A DNA stretch of 64,000 bases from Adineta vaga (lineage: Eukaryota; Rotifera): positions 3,472,001 through 3,536,000 of the forward strand of contig CP075494.1 of NCBI GenBank assembly GCA_021613535.1, in the 5' to 3' direction. The stretch's first letter is position 1, and every line of letters starts with the position of its first letter. The position numbers and the translations under genes were made by a program. The notes under the pieces were generated by a model. It searched no databases and was not told the DNA's origin. It saw only the letters and a program-made list of their open reading frames with translations. This document shows positions 10,611 to 22,096 of the stretch, piece by piece.

Positions 10611-12000
10611 GGTCGTTCACGGATGCTTAATGTTAGAGAAATCGTGTTCTATTCCGAGTTTATATATACTTTGGTTGGCAATAGAGAGACAGAAAGGTAA
10701 AAACACGTAGAGTGCAGAGAGTATACAATTCGTTTTTTTTCAAGGACGAAAGTAGGCATGAGAACGAATAGTTAATTATATCACATATATTTGTGATGTA
10801 AAAAGATCTATAAATGAGATGCGATTTCTTTTTTTCTGACATATAATTTTATTGATCACATCAGGCTTACCAACAAATTACTGAGAAAAAGACGAGAAAC
10901 GAAATCTTTTCAAAAGCTGGTATATATATTATTAGTGGTACCCTCTGTGACACCATTCACAGTCATAAAGTAAAGATAAATATTAAATCAAAGAAAAAAT
11001 TACGAAAGATTCTTATAAATAGAAATTTAAATTAGAATGTCGTCGATAAATTATATGAAAATATTAACGGGGTTGTGAAAGTTTTTTTTAAATATTTGTA
11101 AGTAGAAAAGAAAAAGAAATAGGCAGAATTCTTGAGGGTGTACTCTCTATATGCATAGCAATCCATTAAAAAATTTTCTACTCTTAGTTTGATAGATCGC
11201 TAGGAGTATCTTGTTGGTGTATGTTGAAAGCTATAAATATTTCGGAATGGTTTTACAATCAATTTGATACAATTCTTACGAAAAGAACCGAATATTGTAC
11301 AACTATTTAGCTATCTAAAAGTGTGAGTAAGTTGTCACCACTTATCAGTTTCTCAGTCATCTTTACATCCTGATCAATCATTTAATTGTCTTTTAGTAGT
11401 AACATTTCAATCGATGCATTCGTAAGTCTAGTACTAGCAAAGAACGGACTAATTATTTCACAGAAAAAAATTAGGCAACAATTACGACTTTACTATTTTA
11501 ACTTTCTTATGGAAGAAAAATATTTCAACAATGAGGTTCTATATCATACGATGGTAAATATGGATAACATGCAAGAAGAATTTTCTCGATTCATAACCTT
11601 TCTAGCTAAGTATAGTTTGAGGGTGATACATTTTTATTGAAGAAGAGATGTTGGTGGTTCTCATAATGGTTCAATTTTTCAAAGCGCTTGCAAATTTATC
11701 AATATTACTTGGTATTTCAAGTATATATTTTCTCCGTATATTCATTCGTTCTCATCACGTTAACATAAACCCTGCTGTGCGACATTCACCATCACCACAG
11801 CAAAACGATTTGGATAAACCATTCGTTGGATAACTATGAATTTAAGGATCATATAGAGTATGTTAACAAAACAGAATACATCACTGGATATCTTGTCATC
11901 GGTTTTGTCCAAACAATCTATGGTATACGGTCGCAAACAAAGTCACTTCTAATACACAGACCGTTGTTACAAAATAGAGCAAATATTTTAATGTTCAAGA
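10611..12000. other. intergenic, no supported gene
   Basis: Short frames near 11386-12068 lack ATG starts or recognisable domains. From about 12000 the sequence becomes alignable by eye to 20480 onward, marking the start of an old duplicated block. Confidence 0.4.
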
Positions 12001-12009
12001 TGAGGATAT

Positions 12010-12384
12010 CGGCGTTGATATTTACTCAGTCAAGAACAATCACCTATATCAAAATTGTTTTTGCATGATATCTATATAGATTTTACTGTCGATTATTGAA
12101 CATCGGCTATATTATGCTCCAAGAAATTTTTTATCAATGATCGTACTCAATAATGAATATGTATTTAGAAGAACCACCCAGTGCGTCACTGGAAAAAAAC
12201 GATAGTGCACTATACAGTTAGAAACGGTGATTTTACTATTCAATCGTAATGAAAATACAATTTTTTTTTGAAAGGAAAAATTCATAAGATCCTTCTGTCT
12301 TCTTTCTAGTATCATTGCTAGGCGCTTTTCAGATAAACATGTTGTTGAATCAATTCCATCAGCAGCCTTGACTCATGGTCGAGG
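12010..12384 (+). pseudogene. deleted relic of the tail-anchored protein gene at 20811-21666
   Basis: The sequence parallels 20485-21290: ATTTACTCAGTCAAGAA, GATTATTGAACATCGG and GTCACTGGAAAAAA are shared. The first exon is deleted: after the matching pre-ATG segment (ATTCAATCGT) it jumps to the intron (AAAATACAA...TTTCTAG). The start of exon 2 follows, up to CATGGTCGAGGTCTT. At 12385 it jumps again to the sequence corresponding to 21893, so the rest of exon 2 is missing. The second junction shares TCTT, consistent with a microhomology deletion of about 0.6 kb. No function remains. Confidence 0.7.
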
Positions 12385-12588
12385 TCTTTATTAATATTTT
12401 ATTTTTTCTTATTAAAAAGCTATGAATTATTGTTATTGTTATCGTTCGTGTCTTTATGATGGATGTGAGACTGAGAAAGTCAAAAGATAATAATAATACA
12501 GATTGTTGAGAAATTAGTAGGACGATAATGAAAAAATATCAAAGGGTTATACCATAGTGTCTCTTTTCGATGCAAGAGATAAAAAGTG

Positions 12589-14270
12589 TTAGAAACGTAT
12601 GACTGTGTCAGCAACCGAAGCATTTTGGTCATTTTCAGCTGAATTGTTATTGTTAGGTGATGCATCTAGAGTTCCAACATTATCTACATCTTGATCATGA
12701 ATTAATTGTGGATTACACGTGAATGCACCTTTTGGAATAAATGTTGAGATGAACACCAAGACTGAAATGATAGTCAGTTGAATAGCAGCTGTATTGACAA
12801 GTGCTGGTCGGACACTTCCCGTGGAATTGTAAATATTGTCGATATATTTTCCGAGAAGTGGATTGGCAATTGCATAGATGATGATGTAAGATGAATAGAG
12901 AAAAGCCATGACAGCGCCAAGCGGTGAAACTTCCTTATCTTTGGATTCAAGACGTGCCAATGACGTCTCTGAATATAAGCGGCAAGAGACACATCGCCAG
13001 CCGCCCAACCAAAAGAGATAGGAATGAATGTTGCAGCGATAATCCAAGCATATTTCACTTCATCTTCAGGTGGATAGTAGTATGGAATATACCAAATAAT
13101 TAGTAACATGATTGCATCTAAACGCAACCATGGCATTGGTGTTTTGACATAATTAGCAAAAACAAAGACTGAAAACGCTCCGAGCAGTTCACCAAAATTG
13201 GAGCCACCGACAATAATTTGTGACCATTCTGAATTACCAAGATACCGTCTCGCGACTTGTGGAGCAATTCCATTTTCTAGATACCGATGGCCATACAGAG
13301 CAATTGCATATCCACTCCACAGCCAAATAAACTGTCGTCGAGTGAAAATGAGTTTTGCTCCAATGTAGATTGAACGAGCAAAAAGAGACACTTTTTTGAG
13401 AATAGTCTTAATGTAATTTGATTCTTCAGCTTCGCCATTCGCTGAACTCGACTTGTTGAACTGTAAAGTACCAAGAAATATCCACGTAATACCACTCATA
13501 GTAAACAGAATAGGAGTAATTATAAAAGCATAATTGTTGCCAAGACGAGGTATTAAACCTAAGGCAGTCGCAAAAGCTCCCGCAGTTCCTGAAACTTCGT
13601 AGAATATATGTACTAGAGCATCCATCCTTTGCAGCTTTGCAGGATTACCACCCACAATATCTCTCGGAATGACTCTTCTTATCAATTCAACCATTCCATA
13701 AGCTATTCCAGTAACACAATAAATAGGTATAATCCAGTCTGTGTTATAATGACCATAATAACTGAAATCATTCTTATTTGCTGGTGTAAAACTGGCTGGC
13801 TTAATGTAACCACCGGTAGCTGCATCAACAATCAAGAGAATAGCAGTAAATACTGCAAAGACAAGAATAGAAGCAGAGAGTACAGTTCGTGTGGGCCATC
13901 GTTTAATCAATGGAGCAATGAGAACAGAGCCAACACACTGGAATGCCTGGTTGAGACCGGCTAAAAGTCCAATTTTTTCGAATGTTCGTGCAGGTGTTCC
14001 TGTTTTATAAGCATCTTGATCATAACGATTCGTTGCTAGTGTAACAATCGCTCCATTGAATGCTTCCAAACCAAATTTGTATAGCATGATACCAAATATA
14101 TATATTGCAATATTTCGTCTTTCTGTAGCGGTGTACAATGTCCATATTTTCTTGACTCGAGTTTTGATACTATGTGTTATCTTTTCACTAGAATTAAAAT
14201 TACGAGAAATTCGGTAATTTGAATATACGCTTAATTATTTCCTACAGTTTAACTCACAGAGATCCTCCAT
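12589..14270 (-). pseudogene. MFS transporter, fungal-type, copy 1 (2-nt frameshift)
   Basis: Likely structure: a 13-nt first exon (14258-14270, ATGGAGGATCTCT), a 102-nt intron (donor GTGAGT, acceptor CTCGAG) and a main exon from 14155. The start reads MEDLFKKIWTLYT and is preceded by a TATA box. The product is a multipass membrane protein of about 500 residues with around 12 hydrophobic segments, and IRRVIPRDIVGG and MDALVHIFYEVSGTAGAFA in the central loop. From memory, these strings resemble basidiomycete MFS 'general substrate transporters', hence a candidate transfer from fungi. An extra CT at about 12966-12970 shifts the frame before the last 125 residues, so this copy loses its final transmembrane segments and C terminus. 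The substrate is unknown. Confidence 0.8.
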
Positions 14271-14316
14271 GGTTTCTTCAATATCTTTTTTTTCTTCAAA
14301 CGTGAATGTACCAGAA

Positions 14317-14326
14317 TATATTTATA
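14317..14326 (-). promoter_or_regulatory. TATA box of MFS copy 1
   Basis: TATAAATATA on the minus strand, about 47-56 nt before the proposed ATG at 14270. An identical box sits at the same distance in copy 2. It supports the choice of the short first exon. Confidence 0.5.
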
Positions 14327-14375
14327 CCATTGACTATCATTTAAAATATTTCATCACTCGAAATTAATTCCAGAA

Positions 14376-15060
14376 GATGTACAAAATCTAACATCTTAGG
14401 AAAATCTCGATAAAATGTCACTGGACTTCCATCCTATACGAAGCTTCGATGTTATTGGGAAGTAGAATTCCTCTTTTACACATCCAATTCAACATTTCGC
14501 TAGTCTTCAGTGATTAGCTACTCTGTGGATAAAAAGTCCATGCTTTTACCTGCTTTCCATCGATTTAGTCATGATTATCACCTGCAAGAGTCGATGTAAA
14601 ATAATCACGTATTATGACTGAAAGAATGATTTATTAATAGCAAGCACAGTATTTATAATTTGTGTAATGAATAATGTAAGATGACTCAAGGTGTGATATA
14701 GAGGAAAAGAAAGTTTTTATTGCTATGAAAAATTTCATTTCGTGAATAATGCATGGTATATGACATCATTTTATTGCTTACATTAATGAAGCGAAAAAAT
14801 GTAATGTTGCACGCATAGCGCGCGTGATCTATTCGTGTTCAGGGTGCGTTTATTGAGTAGGACGATTGAAATCGACTAGTAACTTTCTTGGTTGAGTCAA
14901 CATAAAATGAATTGCGTTGAAGAGAAAAAAAGAACAAGCATAGCACGAAGTCGGAAGGTGATTCGATTAGGAACATTACCCTTTTTGGGTATAAAAATGA
15001 CTTAATAGTGTATTTTATAATATCTCGTTCTGTCAACATTTTCTGTAATGTAACTTTAAC
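14376..15060. repeat. old diverged duplication, copy 1 flank (partner about 23883-24500)
   Basis: After the sharp end of the near-identical tract, both blocks still share short anchors in order: CTAGTCTTCA, AAAGAGTCCA or AAAAGTCCAT, CGATT(T/C)A, and TTAATGAAG(A/C) followed by AAAAATGTAATG. Many indels separate the anchors. This shows the duplication is much older than the conversion tract. No gene is seen here. Confidence 0.6.
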
Positions 15061-15248
15061 CTTTCTCCAAGTAACATTTACTAATTACAAATATCATTTC
15101 ATTATTTTACATAGATTTCATGTCCTAACCTCAAAGGACTGGTTAAAAAATGTTAGATATTTGATATTACTATGAGCTGTTGAATTCAAAAGAAATGCAT
15201 CCAAATATTTTATTAATAAGTTTGATTGGGATAAAGACATTCGAAAGA

Positions 15249-15551
15249 TTAACCGATTGCAACTGATACATATAAAAAATATACATGTGACATTGTCTTC
15301 CTATGTGTTGTAATCATGAATATCGTTTCAATCAGCAATATACAACTCTGCGAAGGCAGGTCTACACTTGCCCGAACAATTTTGACAAGTAGTGCCGTAA
15401 CTACAGTCATACCGACGATAATTATTTGATCAACTAAATGTGAAGAAATCATTTCTATCTTCATAAATGTTGATGTTTGTTTACCTGCAAATGCAAAAAT
15501 ATTTGATATCATAACAATCAAACATACAGCAATAATAATATAGGAACTCAT
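15249..15551 (-). CDS. possible small secreted protein
   Basis: ATG at 15551 begins a signal-peptide-like stretch (MSSYIIIAVCLIVMISNIFA) ending FAFAG, then about 78 further residues. A donor (CAG|GTAAAC) and acceptor (CACATTTAG) bound a 51-nt segment whose removal keeps frame. In another frame, the downstream sequence encodes a short Cys-rich run (YDCSYGTTCQNCSGKC). So a one-base error or frameshift in a Cys-rich peptide gene, like the one at 10318-10610, is possible. The family is not recognised. Confidence 0.35.
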   Translation of the reverse strand: MSSYIIIAVCLIVMISNIFAFAGKQTSTFMKIEMISSHLVDQIIIVGMTVVTALLVKIVRASVDLPSQSCILLIETIFMITTHRKTMSHVYFLYVSVAIG

Positions 15552-15898
15552 TGTTTTCTCTTTTTACATGAATTGACAATGACGTATCTGTATGCAAATG
15601 TGTAGCAAATAGACAAAGAAAAAAAACGAATGATATATCGGAATTATTGAATCCAGTTGTTATTCTATCTATTAAACGAATACTCTTTGTATAGTTCATC
15701 TTAATAACAAAAAAGATTCTTATATAAGAAATGTATATGATTATGAATTTTATCGTAATAATAAAGGAAACAATTGAGTAAATTTTGTTGTTTTTGAATA
15801 GCCTCAATTTCACACCCTCAAGAAATATCAGCGCTGGCAGTCAATGAATTTATTCGAGGAAGTGGTTTGTCCAAGTCTTCAACGAATTGTGACTTTAT

Positions 15899-18780
15899 TC
15901 AGATTTTTACACCATCCTTTATACGTTGGCGTTTTAGAACGTTTCTATTTGTCTTCATCTTTCGGTTCCAACGCCAATTTGCATTTTTGTTCATCGGCAC
16001 CGTTGACATTTTTGATGAATGTGATAATTGGGAATTCCACTGAAAAGAAATAATAAAAAATTTCTATACAAAAGAAAAAAACTTACATCTGTCGCTATAT
16101 GTGTCTGATTCGACTGAAGTTCAATGTCAACAAGATTGTCATGAGATGTTCGAATGCGTCGACGAATCGGATGGAACCAGAGTTTGTAAAGAAGAAAAAT
16201 CATCCCAAATACTTCTATTAGTGAAAAACTAAACAGTACTGTATGAAAGAAAAGTGCCCCTCGACGAATAATTGGTGATTGATTGTTTTGAACGAAGTAT
16301 AGTTCTTCATTAAATTGAATATTAAGAGTCGTTTGTTGAGAAGAATATCGCAAGTATTCACCATTTTCTGCAAAATACGATTCATCGGACAGAATATCAG
16401 TATATATTATGAATGGAGCCCATATACCATCGTAATATGTTTTATCATTGCGTTTCAATGGTTTTGTTACATTGATAACTTTGATGAGACGTACAACGAA
16501 ACTAGTTGAGAGTCCAATAGTTTGATTCTTCGTATAGAAAAGAGTACAAACATCAAGTTCATGTAATTGATGTAATGTAAAATCTTCAGTTTCAGCATCC
16601 GATTGTCCATTTAAACAAAGACGAAGTGCTCCAATAAAGTATGGTCCACTAATACCAACTCGAACTGTGGGCTTATGAGTAGGTAAATCAAAGCTAAATG
16701 AACCACTAGTATTGTTCGGCGACAGTGTGCACTTTGTTTCGACTTCTGAAAAAGGAGTACCCGTACGTATATTACGTTCAACAGTGATATCATGGCATTG
16801 TGCTCGTGTATTTATCAAATGTATAGTCATAGTGAACGGTTGTTTATTGAGCATTTCGAATATTTTCCAATAAGTGCCATCAGTTCCAGGTAAGGGTAAT
16901 TGAAGTGCATTATCGAATTTTGTATTTCGTTGACCATCATCGCATGCTCTGTTGATCGCTTCTGTCGTTTCGATGGGATATGAATAGAAGTAAAAGGATG
17001 CATATATAATACAATAGATGATGATAGTAAAGATGATTACTGATACGAGACCACCAATCCATCGTTCACCTTCTCCAATAAGATCAGTATGTTTGAAAAC
17101 ATTCTTTGCTCGTTGACGATAGATATTAACTGGACCTGATTCTCGCCGTTTCATAAAGAACATAACAGACCACATAATTAAACATAGTATTGTTGCTATT
17201 AGCGTCCAGAAAAGAGGCGTGTATATCAAACAACCAACTTTCATATTTGTAGGGAAAAAATTTAATAACAATAAATCATCGTAATTATCGATAGTCGGTG
17301 CATCGGGATAACTAAATGTTTGAATATACGACTTAAAAACAGTTATATTGACATCATCACTAGCACCCAATGGACAAAACGCAGTCGAAGTACAAGATTG
17401 ACATCTGATTGACGGATAGTTTCCTGGATTTTTTGTATGCGGTGGACAGATCGTGCATGGACCAGGACCTGATGTATTTTTATAAGATCCACTTACACAG
17501 GGTCTTGGCTGGAAGACATACAGATTCAATGAGTTGATTGATACGAGTTTCATAGAACAAAAGCCGGCATCAGCAGATGGAATATATACAATATCAGCAT
17601 TTCTAAGCTGGATTAGTAAACTATTTGAATGTGTTCGAATACGACGAAAAGAATGTTTGCGCCAAGATTTTAAGCGTTGAATACCATCAAACGTCTGTTG
17701 ATTATTCGGAATGATAAAACTAGGTATAATTGAACCACGAGTTCGATTGAGAAATATATTTTTATAGACTTGTATTTCTGATTGCGATGAATTGTGATGT
17801 GTAGATTTAAGTACGAGTATAGCGAGTGTTTCATCATCATTTAGCCAGATAACTGAACGACCAAAGCCAGTCCAAATTTCAGGTTCATTAATCTCATGAA
17901 ATTTCGAAACAAATCGACACGTTTCATTACCAGCCATATATGCAATCGTCACTTTATTCAGCTGAATATCACCAATAGCTAATGTCGTTCCCGAAGGATT
18001 AATTGAAAGTGACATAGCATAATCTTGAGTATAGATAGTTCTTTCAGATCCTTGAATATCATTCACACCAATAGAACTGACGTTAATGACACGTAATGGT
18101 TGAAGTCCAAATATATAAAGACATTGTTTACTTCGAGAATTATTTTGAGTTGAATGAAATCCAGCAACAGCAGCCCAATCATTTTTTAGATCCATTGCAT
18201 AAGGAGTGAATGTTCCATAATTGTTACCGAAAACAACAAAATTCGTTTGATTAATTTCATTGATTTGATCGATAACTAAATCATAAGAAAGTATAAATGA
18301 ATCAGCAAAGACATAGACGAATTTTTCTTGTGGATCAACTTTGAGAAACATATGTTCTTGATGACCTTCGTTCCAAACTGTCGTATGATGAAACAGGGGC
18401 TGCGGTTTCGGATCATTACTACATGTTGTCAAGTTCATAGTGATTCGAGTAAGTACTGTCGATTTACATGTTTTATTTTCGGCAAGTTGAATAAACGAAA
18501 TAATATTATTTTGCTTCATTGTCAAAATTGAAAGATCATAGATATTGAGATCACTATGTGGATTGTTAATGAGACATGAAGAGTTTCGGTTAACATTGAA
18601 TATTGAATAAAAAATATAAGTTTTTCGAAGATTTGAAACTCCAACAATAAAATTATCGTTGAGTGCTATCTTAAAATCATGATTATCTTCTTTCAACTCA
18701 TATTTCATCGCCAATATCTCCCATTTAAATATCAATAATACCAGATATACAATTCCAATCTTTACCATTATATATGTCAT
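15899..18780 (-). CDS. large secreted-then-membrane protein with Cys-rich module and three TM segments
   Basis: Spliced gene: complement(join(15899..16039, 16087..18780)). The 47-nt intron starts GTAAGT and ends TTTTCAG, and the product is 944 residues. ATG 18780 is chosen because the hydrophobic signal peptide begins there (residues 1-25). Residues about 30-420 are an N-glycosylation-rich ectodomain with beta-propeller-like spacing. Residues about 425-475 are Cys-rich (CTICPPHTKNPG and similar), like ephrin-receptor/GCC2-GCC3 modules. TM segments lie at about 515-545, 572-597 and 839-866, with a second ectodomain between the last two. The C-terminal tail is very basic (RWNRKMKTNRN). It is probably a cell-surface protein. 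I recognise no named family for the whole, and its role is unknown. Confidence 0.82.
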
Positions 18781-19555
18781 CACAAAATGTTTAATCTAAA
18801 ATCTTAAGTAAATGTATATTTTTAACGATCTTTATTAGTCCACTGTTGAATCAAGATATTTGATACTCTTGATGATTATATATAACAATCGATAGAACAA
18901 ATAAAGCTTTCGCATAAAAATTCTTATTACTTTCATTATCGTTTTTTCACATGTGTTTTTATTTTATTATATTGAAGCTGTAACAGTTAAGATACACAAA
19001 GAAAAACACATAGAAAACATCGCTACTGAATTCTTTCTCGTAAATGACAAGAATATATTAGGTTAATCTCTTGTTTTTGCGTTGGTTATACATCGATAAA
19101 CAATGATATGTCCGTCTTTTCCAACAGTTATGAGAAAAATCAGGAAAGAGAACAGATGACAGCTAACGAAGATAAGATTTGTTTCTGAAGAGAGTCTCTA
19201 TCTGGATGAAAGAAAACAGAAAATAGATAATTAGTTGTTTCTTTCCTCTAGCAAGATTAATTATGCGATAAGTAGGGTTATGTAAATAGAATTTATTTTC
19301 AAATTTAAGCGATAATCATATAACAAAATATAGAATATAAAAAACTTTCGAATATTTTCATGAAATAGAGTAGTCGATGGGTATCCCGTCTTTATACACA
19401 CTTTACTTGAGTTGTTGTATTTAATGAAAAACCGATGAGTTTTTCAAATGAGTTCATTTAATAGTATCGAAAATTGTTGCTTATAAGATCTAGATGGTAG
19501 AATAGAAATTATACTGGTTAATGTATATAAGGTAAATATGATATAAAATAAGAAC
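18781..19555. other. intergenic, no supported gene
   Basis: AT-rich; contains the 5' flank of the 944-residue membrane protein gene. No TATA box clearly decides its start. Confidence 0.45.
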
Positions 19556-19559
19556 ATGA

Positions 19560-20220
19560 CTTTTTTGATGGTCTTATACGTCGCATAAAAAAGTAATATT
19601 TAATCTTGGAATTGTAAGTAGAACTAGTATAATTGGACTAATTAATAAAATGATGATTATTGCTGTTGAATATATGAGATTTACAATGAATGGTCCAATC
19701 AAATTGATCAAATGAATTATCGAATCATATGTTTAAAACATGCATGTAACCATAATCACAAATAATAGGTAAAGATTTTAACAGAAATTCCATCATAACA
19801 CAACTACAATAAGAATTCGATTGATTCATTTGTTCAATAAGTATGAATAATAACGAAAAATGAGATCAAAGATAAACTTAATAAATAATTGACTAAGAGC
19901 ACTAATAGAACATAATCCATCTATAATATCACATAAGAAAAGAAATACCTAGACCAATAGAAATACTTTGTGATTGATTAATAAATGATCTATTTGATTT
20001 AATATATGGACCAAGAATCGTATTCAAAGAAAACACATAACCTTTCGTACTAAATTGAGGGCAGATTCACTTGATTTGTACATCGGGATGTACTCTATTC
20101 TCAGTGGCAAATAGAATAAAATCAGTTTGATTAAATCTATTACAGAGATAGATTTGTATGTCATCATAGAAACATTGGACATGAGTGAGATGTTGATGAC
20201 ACGAACATTTATAGAATTTC
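19560..20220 (-). pseudogene. decayed EGF/7TM receptor gene
   Basis: Reading the minus strand from 20220, broken frames give an EGF-like segment (CSCHQHLTHVQC), then NQTDFILFATENRV and GYVFSLNTILGPYIKSNRS, ending SISIGLGIS. This last block is the juxtamembrane/TM1 start seen in rotifer EGF-7TM receptors. Further on, ILVVVL, HLINLIGPFIVNLI and SPIILVLLTIPRL match TM4, TM5 and post-TM region patterns. Many stops and frame changes interrupt it, and TM2-TM3 are largely missing. It is a relic of the same broad class as the intact gene at 40675-45840. Confidence 0.6.
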
Positions 20221-20370
20221 ACAAATCGAAGATAAAATAAAAATGAAAGATCTTTGTCAAAAAGATCATTAATATCAATTTGTAATGTCTACTATTATTA
20301 AACAATATAACGAAATGAAAGAGAAGATCAGGTGGAATAACAATCGTAGATGAAAATCTCACTTTTAAAT

Positions 20371-20429
20371 CTGGGTGTGGGTGGGTGGGTGTGGGTGAAT
20401 ATAAGAGACACACCGACACTCACTCTCAG
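20371..20429. repeat. G-rich/C-rich inverted repeat (copy 2)
   Basis: A left arm of GGGTG and TGTGGG units (20371-20398) faces ACACACCGACACTCACTCTCAG, with a short AT-rich loop (AATATAAGAG). The left arm alone has four GGG runs within 26 nt, so a G-quadruplex is possible. It lies between a pseudogene and the 20811 gene. Confidence 0.75.
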
Positions 20430-20810
20430 TTTTTCTATAGGCTTATCTGTGGTTATTAGCCTTTGTAATGTTCGGGCTGATGGTGTCGCCGTTAATATTT
20501 ACTCAGTCAAGAAGAATCACCAACACTAGAATGGTTTTGCATGACATCTATATAGTTTTTATTCTCGATTATTGAACATCGGGTATATTACGCTCCAATA
20601 AATATTTTTTCTGTTCTGTTATATGATTTTTTATCTGTGATCGTAATTACACAATGACGAGTATCTATTCATACAAACCATTCTACGTGTCACTGGAAAA
20701 AAAAAGTAGTGCAATATATAGTTTATGCACATAATTACTAAAAAACAAACTACAATCTTCAGTTAAAAACGCTTATTTTTCTATTCAATCGTGACTGTCA
20801 TTGACGTACA

Positions 20811-21666
20811 ATGAGTGAATCCGAAATGGCAAATGTTACTTCATCTGAATCGATCGAAAGATCTCTCAAACCGATCACTTCAAATGCTTTAGTGAAGACC
20901 TTTCAAGAGGATGTAGCGGATGAACATATACAAAAAATAATTCGTCAAGAAATGCAAGTCAAAGATTTACCAATTTCGAAAGAACTCGAAGAAATGCGAA
21001 TTGAATCCCGAAATGCACATTTATCAACAAAATTCCAAACAGATCGAGAACATGAACAAAGTACATTTATTGTCAACAGTGTTGATGCCTGGATCGATAC
21101 AGCAGTAGATTCTTTACATATAGCTGCACATGCTAGTGCCATGGGTATAAAAATACAAATTTCTTATTGCAAAGAAAAATTCATAAGATCATTTTGTTTT
21201 CTTTCTAGTATCATTGTTAGGCGACGTTTTAGATAAACATGGTGTTGAATCAATTCCACCGTTAGCCTTGACTCATGGTCGAGGTCTTCATGATAGAACC
21301 GTGGCAATTTATTCTCGATCAATCCAACAAGCATTTGCTGCAACACGTATTTTACTTCATGAAATCGATAAAAATGATAATACTAGAAATAATCCTGCAG
21401 TAAATAAAGCGAAAGAAAATTATGAGAGAAATTGTTTGAGATATAAGGATGATGAGATCGATATTAAAGAAGTGGTAGCATTTCACAGTCAACTCGTACA
21501 GAAAATAGAAGAAGCAGAACCAGATGAAACAACTAAAGTACGAAAAGAAGCTAAGAAATCTTCAAAACTGTGGAAAATAGTTCTTGTAGTTGGTGCTATC
21601 GTAGCAGCAGCAGCCATTGTTGTAGGTGGTGCAGTGGTTATTGGTATTGCGTTATCCAAAAAATAA
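20811..21666 (+). CDS. uncharacterised tail-anchored protein
   Basis: Spliced gene: join(20811..21144, 21209..21666). The 64-nt intron starts GTATAA and ends TTTCTAG, and the product is 263 residues. No signal peptide is present. Most of the protein is hydrophilic and helical, with charged stretches (KKSSKLWK) just before one C-terminal hydrophobic helix (about residues 236-260, with AIVAAAAIVVGGAVV). A short SKK tail follows. That is the layout of a tail-anchored membrane protein facing the cytosol. Small Ala/Gly residues dominate the anchor. A truncated relic of the gene lies at 12010-12384, so the gene predates the old block duplication. The family is not recognised. Confidence 0.75.
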
Positions 21667-22096
21667 TAATATTTAATGTTTTATTATTAAATGTCGTACA
21701 CGTGGTGTTGATTTCAGTATATTTTAAAATAAACAAGGAACAATATTTTCATCTTTCGATGAGGCATAAAAGTGTCTACTATACTAATAGTTCTTCATCT
21801 TTTTTCTGTCGAAATCTTGAGGAAGTGGATACGAGTGAGGATGAAGTTATCTCCAGGTAAACTTCATTTGATCATTCACATGCTTATTCCGATCTTTATT
21901 GATATTTTATTTTTTCTTATTAAAAAGCTATGAATTATTGTTATTGTTATCGTTCGTGTCTTTATGATGGATGTGAGACTGAGAAAGTCAAAAGATAATA
22001 ATAATACAGATTGTTGAGAAATTAGTAGGACGATAATGAAAAAATATCAAAGGGTTATACCATAGTGTCTCTTTTCGATGCAAGAGATAAAAAGTG

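Larger units (their letters stand above)
12385..14375. repeat. recent near-identical duplicate tract, copy 1 (partner 21893-23882)
   Basis: About 1.99 kb matching 21893-23882 with, by eye, roughly a dozen substitutions. These lie toward both ends of the tract, leaving about 1.2 kb in the middle essentially identical. The only length differences I found are +2 nt in this copy near 12967 and +1 nt in the partner near 23482. Beyond 14375 identity drops sharply to a much older similarity. The pattern is a conversion tract inside an ancient duplication. Confidence 0.85.

Noticed and set aside
11386-12068. Three short plus-strand frames as genes
   Set aside because: The first begins at TTG, not ATG; no domains, and part falls in the relic homologous to 20485-21290.
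13629-13964. Plus-strand frame inside both MFS copies
   Set aside because: Antisense shadow; the minus-strand frame has TM topology and a transporter signature.
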